DNA of 8,532 nucleotides from Flavobacteriales bacterium (GTDB lineage: Bacteria > Bacteroidota > Bacteroidia > Flavobacteriales_E > Vicingaceae): the NCBI GenBank assembly GCA_016763135.1, contig JAESUI010000293.1, forward strand, positions 1-8,532. The letters are read 5' to 3'. The notes below the pieces were generated by a model that was not told the origin of the DNA, did not search any database, and saw only the letters and a program-made list of their open reading frames with translations. Every line of letters starts with the position of its first letter. The first letter of the stretch is position 1. A program made the position numbers and the translations under genes. Shown here in pieces: positions 1 to 6,712 of the stretch.

Positions 1-1119
1 GGAAACTATGATGCTGCCATTAAAAAATCAGCAAAAAAGATTAGAAAAAATCCTGGAAAATTTGAAGAAGTAGATACATTTAACGATGCCTACCGAATGG
101 CTTATGAGAGAGACAATACGGAAGTAAATCGTTTAAAACAAGAAGGAAACCCAGCGAACTGGGGGAAAATATATTACTTATATGTTAAAATGAATAAGCA
201 TCAAGACATTGCTGCTTCATTGCCTCCAGTGGGTATTAATTATGAAGAGAGAGATTTTTCTGGAGAGCTTTCTACAGCTAAAAATAATGCAACTGAATAT
301 GCTTATGCAAAAGGAGAGGAGCACATGGCTAAAAACGACAGGTTTGAGGCTCGTAAAGCTTATGATAGATATAAAGAAGCTCAAAAATTCAACCCTAATT
401 ATAAAGATGTAAAAGAAAAAGTTGTTACAGCACGATTGGCTGGGAAGACAAATGTGTTTTTTAGGATAGAAGATAATGCGCAAATTGCTGTTCCAGAAGC
501 AATGATGGAAGAAATTCAAAATATCAATGTAAATGATTTGGATAAAAAATGGACGAATTATGATTCATATATTGATACTACAATCTTATATCATTACTCC
601 GTTATTTTAAGCTTAAAACTAATTGATGTTACACCAAATGGGGTAGCGAATAATTCAACTACAGAAAGTAGAGAGGTTGAAGATGGCTTTGATTATGTAT
701 TAGATGCCAATGGAAATGTTACTAAAGATAGTTTGGGTAATGACGTTAAGATCCCGAGATACAAAACAATTGTTTGTAAGGTGACAAGGTTTCATCAAAA
801 GAAAACGGCTCGTATTTCTGGGGATTTAGAGTATTATGACAATGTAACGGATAAACTCTTAAAAAAAGAACCAATTACTGCTGATGCTCTATTTGAAAAT
901 CATTACGTTTTGGCTTTTGGAAATTTAGAAGCCCTACGGCCAGAAACAGTAAAAGAGTTAAATACTACTAAACCTTTGCCTTTTCCAAATGATGATGCAA
1001 TGATTATACAGGCTGGAGAAGTCATTAAAAAAATGACTAAAGATATTATCGTTCAAAACAAGAGTTTTTTGAAATATGTTAAAAATCAAATTCTAATTGC
1101 CCTAAAAAAACATCTTTAG
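1..1119 (+). CDS. Hypothetical Bacteroidota envelope/TPR-like protein, 5'-truncated by window edge
   Basis: The frame is open from base 1, so this is the C-terminal 372 residues of a longer protein; the ATG at 97 is internal. The first visible residues (GNYDAAIKKSAKKIRKNPGK) look like a tetratricopeptide-type helix pair, and the stretch near bases 300-430 (EARKAYDRYKEAQKFNPNYKDV) looks like another repeat. The segment around NPANWGKIYYLYVKMNKHQD resembles, from memory, a Bacteroidota family of TPR-containing lipoproteins of unknown function. The N-terminus is missing, so a signal peptide or lipobox cannot be checked. The C-terminal half is mixed alpha/beta without a recognisable catalytic motif. 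The last 13 codons overlap the 3' end of the convergent dinB gene by 41 bp. No function is assigned. Coding status is secure from frame length and composition; the family assignment is tentative. Confidence 0.8.
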   Translation, partial: GNYDAAIKKSAKKIRKNPGKFEEVDTFNDAYRMAYERDNTEVNRLKQEGNPANWGKIYYLYVKMNKHQDIAASLPPVGINYEERDFSGELSTAKNNATEYAYAKGEEHMAKNDRFEARKAYDRYKEAQKFNPNYKDVKEKVVTARLAGKTNVFFRIEDNAQIAVPEAMMEEIQNINVNDLDKKWTNYDSYIDTTILYHYSVILSLKLIDVTPNGVANNSTTESREVEDGFDYVLDANGNVTKDSLGNDVKIPRYKTIVCKVTRFHQKKTARISGDLEYYDNVTDKLLKKEPITADALFENHYVLAFGNLEALRPETVKELNTTKPLPFPNDDAMIIQAGEVIKKMTKDIIVQNKSFLKYVKNQILIALKKHL

Positions 1120-2155
1120 TTAACTGCTCAAAATTAGCTGTTTGTAAGCCAATTAAACGAATACCTTTTTCTATATTAGGAATTGATTCGAGTAATTCTA
1201 ACCCAATACTTTTAATTTGCTGATTGCTTAATTTTTCTGTTAAAGTTTTACTTCGAGTAATTTGTTGAAAATCACCATATTTGACTTTAAGGGTTAATGA
1301 TTTCCCTGCTCCTCCAGATTTTTCTATGCGTTTAATCAAAATTTCAGCAATATGATCAATGTTGGTAATCATCTCTTCTTTGTTGGTAATATCAAATTCA
1401 TAGGTGCGTTCTGCTCCTAAAGATTTTCTAATTCTTGTTGGGTTAACTTTTCTGTTATCAATTCCTCGAGCAACATTGTAATAATATTTTCCAGCCTTTC
1501 CGAACCAAAGCGTTAGTTGCTCCTCTGACTTTCTTTTTAAATTAGCTCCAGTAAAAATACCTTTAAGATGCATTTTTTTAGCAGTTACTTTTCCTACGCC
1601 AAAAAATTTTTCGATGGGTAATTTTTCAATAAATGGTTCAGCCATTTTGGGTGTAATCACATAAAACCCATCAGGTTTATTGTAGTCGGAAGCTATCTTT
1701 GCTAAAAATTTGTTGTAAGATATTCCAGCAGAAGCAGTAAGATTTGTTTTGGCTTTAATTTTTTGTTTGATTTCAGTTGCTATATCCATAGCAAATTCAA
1801 TGTCAAATTTATTTTCAGTAACATCTAAATAAGCCTCATCTAATGATAAAGGTTCAACTAAATCTGTATATTCTTCAAACACTTCTCTAATTTGTTGAGA
1901 GGCTTTTTTGTATGCTTCAAATCGAGGTTTTACAAATATTAGGTGCGGACATTTTCTGTAAGCAATTGAAGATGGCATAGCAGATTTTACACCGTATTTC
2001 CTAGCTTCATAACTTGCTGCAGCAACAACTCCTCGGTGTCGAGAACCTCCAACTGCTAAAGGTTTCCCTCTTAACTCTGGATTGTCTCGTTGCTCTACAG
2101 ATGCATAGAAAGCATCCATGTCAATGTGCAATATTTTTCTAACCTTATCATCCAT
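1079..2155 (-). CDS. dinB: DNA polymerase IV (Y-family translesion polymerase)
   Basis: Error-prone polymerase that extends primers past damaged or misaligned template bases. The 358 residues are close to E. coli DinB (351). The N-terminal palm motif HIDMDAFYASVE (residues 10-21) supplies metal ligand Asp12 and, by alignment with E. coli DinB, steric gate Tyr17. SLDE at 104-107 carries the catalytic Asp106/Glu107. The segment ASAGISYNKFLAKIASDYNK (141-160) is the classic finger/palm signature. A helix-hairpin-helix thumb motif (FFGVGKVTAKKM) lies at about 184-195, and the little finger domain at about 243-345. The last six residues, QLEFDF, fit a hexameric beta-clamp binding motif and align with QLVLGL at the end of E. 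coli DinB. The ATG shares its A with the TAA of the upstream DUF5686 gene (TAATG), which fixes the start and implies translational coupling. The 3' end overlaps the convergent gene by 41 bp. All key residues are present. Confidence 0.97.
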   Translation of the reverse strand: MDDKVRKILHIDMDAFYASVEQRDNPELRGKPLAVGGSRHRGVVAAASYEARKYGVKSAMPSSIAYRKCPHLIFVKPRFEAYKKASQQIREVFEEYTDLVEPLSLDEAYLDVTENKFDIEFAMDIATEIKQKIKAKTNLTASAGISYNKFLAKIASDYNKPDGFYVITPKMAEPFIEKLPIEKFFGVGKVTAKKMHLKGIFTGANLKRKSEEQLTLWFGKAGKYYYNVARGIDNRKVNPTRIRKSLGAERTYEFDITNKEEMITNIDHIAEILIKRIEKSGGAGKSLTLKVKYGDFQQITRSKTLTEKLSNQQIKSIGLELLESIPNIEKGIRLIGLQTANFEQLTKDVFLGQLEFDF

Positions 2156-4581
2156 TACAGTGTAAAGCTAAAGGTCATTTTAACTGTAAGGTTATCGCTT
2201 TCCTTTGGTAATTTATAAGGCCCATAACGATAGAAAACACCCACGCCATAAAAGGAAAGGTTAACACCTAATAACTTATTGATTAACTTGTTCATTATTA
2301 ATCCCGACTCATAGTATCCTTTCTCCATGGTGTTAAACGTTTCTCCGCCATGAAACCCTTCGTAGGATAAAGCTCCAAATCCAGCACTAGAAGTTACAAT
2401 GATCTCAGGTTGAAATTTTTTAATTTTCAATAGTAAAGAGCCAAAACTATGTCTGAAATGAACATGGACATATTCACTGGAAAAAAACTCATAAGGCAAC
2501 ATGGTTTCAAATGTGTTTTCAGAGGCAATCAAAAAGGTATTCGGTTTGAATGTACCTAAAGAGCTGTTTAGTTTATGCTGTGGAACTTGCCCATTAATTA
2601 ATCCAGCTTCAACTGAAAAACTTGGTCTCCCAAGATTATTGATGTGGAATTTTTTTTCTGCACGAACGGTATAACGAGTATATTCATACTCACCATCAAG
2701 CTGTTTTAACCCTTGTTCTATTTTTGCATAAATAATAGGGTAGTTACTTTTTTTAGGATATTTTCCATTCAAAGTTTTAATAACCTTTTCTTTATAGGCG
2801 TATCGAAACTCAACACCAACTTCATTAAAAGTATAATATTGATCTCTCAATATAGTATTAGCATCAATTCGTTTTTTGAAATAATAATCATTGGTAACTT
2901 CAACGGTTTCTTGATTCCCAAAAACGTAAACTTTTAAATAACGGAATGTTCTAAACTTAACCCTAGCTTCAACTTTCTCTATTTTATTCATTCTACTTAA
3001 ATAAAACAAGCGGTTACCAGCTGAAGAAAGCAAAGGAATTTTAAAATCGTAAAATTGAGTTACTCCTGGTTCTGCAACATCTTTTTGATAAGAAAAATTT
3101 AAACTCACATCATTTCTTGGATGAATTAAAAAATCTATATCACCCCCATATTTTGCGTCTTTATCACGAAAACCATAAGCACCATAGCCCCCAATAGAAA
3201 ACCATTTTGAAACTCGTTTATTAGTATGCAATCCGGCACCCAATCTAAAACCTTCATACTCGTTGTAGCCAATAAACCTGTTGAGGTCTAAATTTATTGG
3301 CCCCCATCTTATTTGGCCTGTTAGCAACGCTTCTAGTCCACCAACCATTTTATCAAAATTTTCGGCTTTCCCTAAACTATCAATAACGTGGTAGGTGTTT
3401 TTTTCTTTCTGAGAAAGAGTATCTCCTCTATGTTTATTCCAAAATTCTTCATCTTTTTTAGTTGCATTTATATCAATTTCTGTTTCAATGTAACTAAATT
3501 CTTTATTAGAAATTTCAGGGTTGATTTGTATGTTTTTTAAATATGTTTTCCCTATACCCATCATTTTATAATTACCAAGTTCTAGGTTATTAAACGTTAG
3601 GTTAGAATTTAACTGAACAGGAAACCAACTACCTTCAATTTTCTCATACTTCTGCTGAATTTTAATAGCAATGTCTTCATCTTGAGCCATAGGTTCGGCA
3701 ATTACATTCTGTAAAGCAAATTCATCTGTGTTAACGTAAAGTAGTCCTTTAAGTGCATCAAAATTCTTCCCTTTTCTTGGCCTAAATGAAATAATAAAAA
3801 CAGTATCGGCTCCGCTAAAAGCGGTATCTTCAATTAAAAACAAATATTTATTAATACCATTGGGGGTAATAGGATTTAAATAAGCTTTATCAAGAACATT
3901 GAGTGTTGGATTGTAAAAAGAAAACGATTGAATTTCGGTTGCTATTAATGAAAAAGTAGCATTTTTTAACCCAGAAACTCTTGATGCAATTACCTTTTCG
4001 TAGCTTTTATCAGGCTGTTTATATTTTCGTTCGGTAACTGATTCCATCATAAAAATATGATGATCTTCTAACCATTTAACGGCTTCTTGATCATTAGTAT
4101 CTAACTCCATTATTTTGTCAGGACTATTAAGAATAGCGCTATCAATTAATGCAGTAAAATACATTTTACTGTACGATTCATATTTAAAATTTAAACTCTT
4201 TTCGGGGTTATGTTTTTTCCTGTTATTGATGACTTCCTGTATAATTCGCTCTGCAGGGTTGATTCCTGGCAACACCTTAAATTCAGCAAGTGAAAAAGAT
4301 GTTTTTTTCATTTCAATCAATAAGCTTCTTTCTTCATTTAAATTGATTTCTTTTTGCTCATAACCAACATAGCTTAAGGTTAATGTCTTGATTGGATTTG
4401 GAGAATTAAAAGTAAAATTTCCATCAATCCCTGTGGTGGTTCCAATACGCTCATTATTGGCAATAATGTTTACAAAAGCCAATGCTTCTTTTGTTTTAGC
4501 ATCAACTACTTTTCCTTTAATTTGATATTGACCAAATAGGTAAATGGGTGATAATAGTATTAGAAGGAATAAAACTCTCAT
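2155..4581 (-). CDS. DUF5686/carboxypeptidase-regulatory-like outer membrane protein
   Basis: An 808-residue predicted outer membrane protein. Residues 1-17 form a signal peptide (hydrophobic run FLLILLSPIYLFG, cleavage near Gly17/Gln18). Residues about 19-92 form a carboxypeptidase-D regulatory-like beta-sandwich (IKGKVVDAKTKEALAFVNI, then GTTTGIDGNFTF and LTLSYVGYE), as found at the start of many Bacteroidota surface proteins. The DUF5686 signature NPAERIIQEVINNR follows at 108-121. The C-terminal half is rich in alternating aromatic and polar strands and ends in VKMTFSFTL, consistent with a beta-barrel inserted by the BAM machinery. It lacks a TonB-dependent receptor plug, so it is not a SusC homologue. 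The family has no firmly established biochemical role that I can name. It is the first gene of a minus-strand operon with dinB, and its stop overlaps the dinB start. The ATG is followed at once by a good signal peptide, which supports this start. Confidence 0.92.
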   Translation of the reverse strand: MRVLFLLILLSPIYLFGQYQIKGKVVDAKTKEALAFVNIIANNERIGTTTGIDGNFTFNSPNPIKTLTLSYVGYEQKEINLNEERSLLIEMKKTSFSLAEFKVLPGINPAERIIQEVINNRKKHNPEKSLNFKYESYSKMYFTALIDSAILNSPDKIMELDTNDQEAVKWLEDHHIFMMESVTERKYKQPDKSYEKVIASRVSGLKNATFSLIATEIQSFSFYNPTLNVLDKAYLNPITPNGINKYLFLIEDTAFSGADTVFIISFRPRKGKNFDALKGLLYVNTDEFALQNVIAEPMAQDEDIAIKIQQKYEKIEGSWFPVQLNSNLTFNNLELGNYKMMGIGKTYLKNIQINPEISNKEFSYIETEIDINATKKDEEFWNKHRGDTLSQKEKNTYHVIDSLGKAENFDKMVGGLEALLTGQIRWGPINLDLNRFIGYNEYEGFRLGAGLHTNKRVSKWFSIGGYGAYGFRDKDAKYGGDIDFLIHPRNDVSLNFSYQKDVAEPGVTQFYDFKIPLLSSAGNRLFYLSRMNKIEKVEARVKFRTFRYLKVYVFGNQETVEVTNDYYFKKRIDANTILRDQYYTFNEVGVEFRYAYKEKVIKTLNGKYPKKSNYPIIYAKIEQGLKQLDGEYEYTRYTVRAEKKFHINNLGRPSFSVEAGLINGQVPQHKLNSSLGTFKPNTFLIASENTFETMLPYEFFSSEYVHVHFRHSFGSLLLKIKKFQPEIIVTSSAGFGALSYEGFHGGETFNTMEKGYYESGLIMNKLINKLLGVNLSFYGVGVFYRYGPYKLPKESDNLTVKMTFSFTL

Positions 4582-4600
4582 GGTTAATTTAATATTATGA

Positions 4601-4631
4601 CGCTAATTTACTTTTAAAAGTTACACTAGCG
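4601..4631. promoter_or_regulatory. Imperfect 31-bp dyad in the divergent intergenic region (candidate operator/divergent promoter)
   Basis: The 83 bp between the divergent DUF5686 and radical SAM genes contain a long imperfect inverted repeat. The outer arms are CGCTA (4601-4605) and TAGCG (4627-4631); the core is the perfect 10-bp palindrome CTTTTAAAAG (4611-4620). Read outward-in, the left arm is CGCTAATTTACTTTT and the right arm, on the other strand, is CGCTAGTGTAACTTTT. They match except for a 3-base block and one inserted base. Each arm also carries a TAnnTTT-like -7 box one base from consensus: TACTTTTA at 4609-4616 on plus, TAACTTTT at 4623-4616 on minus. It could be a regulator site, a symmetric pair of promoters, or chance in AT-rich DNA. 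No regulator is identifiable. Confidence 0.35.
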
Positions 4632-4650
4632 TTTATAAGCACTAAGTTAG

Positions 4651-4658
4651 TATTTTTG
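4651..4658 (+). promoter_or_regulatory. Bacteroidota -7 box (TATTTTTG) just before the radical SAM gene
   Basis: The bases fit the Bacteroidota sigma-ABfr -7 consensus TAnnTTTG exactly. No TTG -33 element is visible at the expected distance upstream (about 4624-4634). If used, transcription would begin within a few bases of the ATG at 4665 and give an almost leaderless mRNA. In AT-rich DNA this 8-mer is not rare, so confidence is modest. Confidence 0.3.
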
Positions 4659-4664
4659 GATACT

Positions 4665-5687
4665 ATGTTTGGGATAAACAAAGACCATATTAATTTACTT
4701 TCTAAGCTTTCTTTACCAAGAATTATAAATGCTGTGCGAGTAAAATGGAGTTTTCATTATTCTAAGTGGATGAAAAACCCCGTGTTAAAAGCAATGCCAA
4801 TTAGCATAACGATAGAACCTACTACAGCTTGTAATTTGGGTTGTCCCGAATGCCCAAGCGGATTAAAACAATTTAGCCGACCCGAAGGAAATTTAAAGCA
4901 AGATTTTTATAAAAAAGTAATCAATCAGGTATATAAAAAATCTTACTATTTGAATTTTTACTTTCAAGGAGAGCCTTTTATAAATCCTGATTTTTTGGAA
5001 ATGGTAAGTTATGCTAATAGCAAAAAAATGTACACAGCAACATCTACTAATGCTCATTTTTTAACTAAAGAAAATGCCAAAAAAACGATAGAAAGCGGAT
5101 TAAGTAGGTTGACTATTTCTATAGATGGAACAACACAAGAAACGTATGAAAGCTATCGTAAAAAGGGAAGTTTAGAGAAAGTAATTGAGGGCACTAAAAA
5201 TGTAATTAAGTGGAAAAAGGAATTGAAATCTAAAACCCCTTATATTATTTTTCAGTTTTTGGTGGTAAAACCAAATGAACACCAAATTGAGGATGCAAAA
5301 AAATTAGCTGATGAATTAGGAGTAGATGAAATTCGTTTTAAAACGGCACAGTTGTACGATTTTAAACATGGAAATGACTTAATGCCGAGCATAGAGAAAT
5401 ACTCGCGTTACAAAAAGCAAACTGATGGGACATATCGTTTAAAAAATAAGTTATTAAATGAATGTTGGCGTATGTGGAGCTCTTGTGTAATTACTTGGGA
5501 TGGAAAAGTAGTGCCTTGCTGTTTTGATAAAGATGCTATCCATCAATTAGGAGAGTTAGAACAAGCTCCATTAAAAGAAATATGGACATCTAAACCTTAC
5601 AATAATTTTAGAAAAGCGTTGCTAACCAATAGACAAAACATAGATATTTGCCAAAACTGTACTGAAGGAACCAAAGTTTGGGAGTAA
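4665..5687 (+). CDS. Radical SAM/SPASM domain protein, substrate unknown
   Basis: A 340-residue cytoplasmic iron-sulfur enzyme expected to cleave S-adenosylmethionine and generate a 5'-deoxyadenosyl radical. The cluster motif CNLGCPEC gives CX3CX2C at Cys56, Cys60 and Cys63, preceded by the typical strand ISITIEPTTA. FQGEP (100-104) is the GGE-like SAM-binding motif, and LTISIDGTT (149-157) is a conserved barrel strand. The C-terminal region has Cys267-X12-Gly280-X4-Cys285 and then Cys329-X2-Cys332, a SPASM/twitch-like auxiliary cluster site. The CX5CX3C tail of a full SPASM domain is absent. The start chosen is the ATG at 4665; an in-frame TTG at 4656 lies inside a promoter-like box and is unlikely. 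The downstream LpxR-like gene begins 2 bp after the stop, so the two are probably cotranscribed. SPASM proteins often modify peptides, but others act on small molecules or in cofactor and envelope pathways. No precursor peptide gene is visible here, so function stays open. Confidence 0.92.
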   Translation: MFGINKDHINLLSKLSLPRIINAVRVKWSFHYSKWMKNPVLKAMPISITIEPTTACNLGCPECPSGLKQFSRPEGNLKQDFYKKVINQVYKKSYYLNFYFQGEPFINPDFLEMVSYANSKKMYTATSTNAHFLTKENAKKTIESGLSRLTISIDGTTQETYESYRKKGSLEKVIEGTKNVIKWKKELKSKTPYIIFQFLVVKPNEHQIEDAKKLADELGVDEIRFKTAQLYDFKHGNDLMPSIEKYSRYKKQTDGTYRLKNKLLNECWRMWSSCVITWDGKVVPCCFDKDAIHQLGELEQAPLKEIWTSKPYNNFRKALLTNRQNIDICQNCTEGTKVWE

Positions 5688-5689
5688 AA

Positions 5690-6637
5690 ATGAAAATAGT
5701 GGTCTTTGTTATATCTTTTAGTCCATTTTTTTTGGTTGCTCAAAAAATTGATAATATGGCTTCACATCGATCAATGGGGAGTGATAAATATTTTAGGTTT
5801 AGTTACGATAATGATTTCTTTACATCATCAGATTATAATTATACACAAGGCTATAGTTTTGAGTTTTCTCATCCAGCTTTAAAAAACAATCCAATTAATT
5901 ACCTTTTATACACCCCAAAAAACAGTAAAAAACAGTACGGATTGACAGTTGAACACATTGGGTTCACACCAAAATCACTGAGTCAATCAGAAATTCAATT
6001 CGGAGATAGACCCTATGCTTCTGCAATAATGCTAAAAAGTTTTTTGGTGACAATAGATACTATTCACAAGTTTCGATTTGTTTCTTCGTTAAATCTTGGC
6101 TTGATTGGCCCTGGTGCATTTGGCAAAGAAATGCAAGTAGAAATCCATCGTGCTACAGAAAATGTTATTCCGCAGGGATGGCACAATCAAGTTAAAAATG
6201 ATTTAGTGTTTAATTATGAAATTAATTACGAAAAACAACTCTACTTTAATAAAGTATTTTCTTTACAAAGTAATTCGACACTTCGTTTAGGAACCCTTTT
6301 TACAGATGCTTCTTTTGGGTTTAATTTTACTTTAGGGGGCACCAATAATTCGTTTACAGGAACAAAAAGCAATAAATTTCGAGTTTATATTTTTTCTCAA
6401 CCGTTAATTAATGTAATCGGGTATGATGCTACTTTGCAAGGAGGGGTATTTAATGACACGAGTCCTTATACTATTCCTGCAGAAGATATAGAACGGTTAG
6501 TATATCAAATAAACATGGGAGTAGTTGTGAAAAGCAAAAAGATTTATTTTGAATACTTCAGAACAAATACGACTAAACAATTTACCACGGGAATTTCTCC
6601 AAAATGGGGAGGATTTAAAATGGGACTTAAATTTTAG
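5690..6637 (+). CDS. LpxR-family (DUF2219) lipid A 3'-O-deacylase-like outer membrane protein
   Basis: A 315-residue predicted outer membrane beta-barrel resembling LpxR, which removes the 3'-acyloxyacyl chain of lipid A in a calcium-dependent reaction. The ATG at 5690 opens a signal peptide (hydrophobic run IVVFVISFSPFFLVA, cleavage near Ala17). An in-frame TTG at 5678, inside the previous gene, was rejected because it precedes this clean signal. Family landmarks are YDNDFF (Asn41/Asp42), YTQG (Thr52), GDRPYAS (105-111), and LGLIGPGAFGKEMQ followed by IHRAT (His153) and GWHNQ. From memory of Salmonella LpxR, these correspond to Asn9, Asp10, Thr34 and the catalytic His122. The Asn-to-His spacing is 112 here and 113 there. 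The final residue is Phe, as expected for BAM substrates. The gene follows the radical SAM gene by 2 bp. Activity on lipid A is inferred; Bacteroidota lipid A differs from the enteric type, so the substrate may differ. Confidence 0.85.
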   Translation: MKIVVFVISFSPFFLVAQKIDNMASHRSMGSDKYFRFSYDNDFFTSSDYNYTQGYSFEFSHPALKNNPINYLLYTPKNSKKQYGLTVEHIGFTPKSLSQSEIQFGDRPYASAIMLKSFLVTIDTIHKFRFVSSLNLGLIGPGAFGKEMQVEIHRATENVIPQGWHNQVKNDLVFNYEINYEKQLYFNKVFSLQSNSTLRLGTLFTDASFGFNFTLGGTNNSFTGTKSNKFRVYIFSQPLINVIGYDATLQGGVFNDTSPYTIPAEDIERLVYQINMGVVVKSKKIYFEYFRTNTTKQFTTGISPKWGGFKMGLKF

Positions 6638-6686
6638 AGGGTTATTGGTAATAAGTAAATTCCTTTACCACTCTCCACATTATTAC

Positions 6687-6694
6687 TACTTTTG
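6687..6694 (+). promoter_or_regulatory. Probable -7 promoter box (TACTTTTG) for tyrS
   Basis: This is an exact match to the Bacteroidota -7 consensus TAnnTTTG, in the 75-bp gap between the LpxR-like gene and tyrS. Its last base is 18 bp before the tyrS ATG, which predicts a short A-rich leader (AAAATTTAAGAA) without a strong Shine-Dalgarno, typical of this phylum. A TTG -33 element is not evident at the usual spacing. No T-box leader or attenuator fits in the available space. Confidence 0.45.
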
Positions 6695-6712
6695 TTACTC
6701 AAAATTTAAGAA

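Noticed and set aside
97..99. ATG as start of the first gene
   Set aside because: The frame is open and protein-like all the way to base 1, so this Met is internal to a truncated gene.
217..519. Minus-strand open frame of 100 codons
   Set aside because: It lies entirely within the first gene, and its Phe/Ser/Ile-rich translation is what the complement of a Lys/Glu/Asn-rich gene gives.
2713..2937. Plus-strand open frame inside the DUF5686 gene
   Set aside because: It is antisense to a well-supported gene, with a low-complexity Phe/Ile/Ser/Asn translation and no start signals.
4115..4363. Plus-strand open frame inside the 5' part of the DUF5686 gene
   Set aside because: It is a shadow of the conserved DUF5686 signature region, and its hydrophobic look comes from the complementary strand.
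4656..4658. TTG as start of the radical SAM gene
   Set aside because: It lies in a TAnnTTTG promoter-like box and adds only three residues; the ATG at 4665 is the better start.
5678..5680. TTG as start of the LpxR-like gene, overlapping the radical SAM gene
   Set aside because: The ATG at 5690 directly opens a clean signal peptide 2 bp after the previous stop.
5917..5936. Perfect tandem duplication of the 10-mer AAAAAACAGT
   Set aside because: It has two copies only, inside coding sequence and in lysine-rich codons; it is consistent with chance or slippage and has no sign of function.
6646..6670. Hairpin TGGTAA...TTACCA after the LpxR-like gene as a terminator
   Set aside because: The stem is six mostly A/T pairs around a 13-base loop and has no following T-run, so it is too weak to call.
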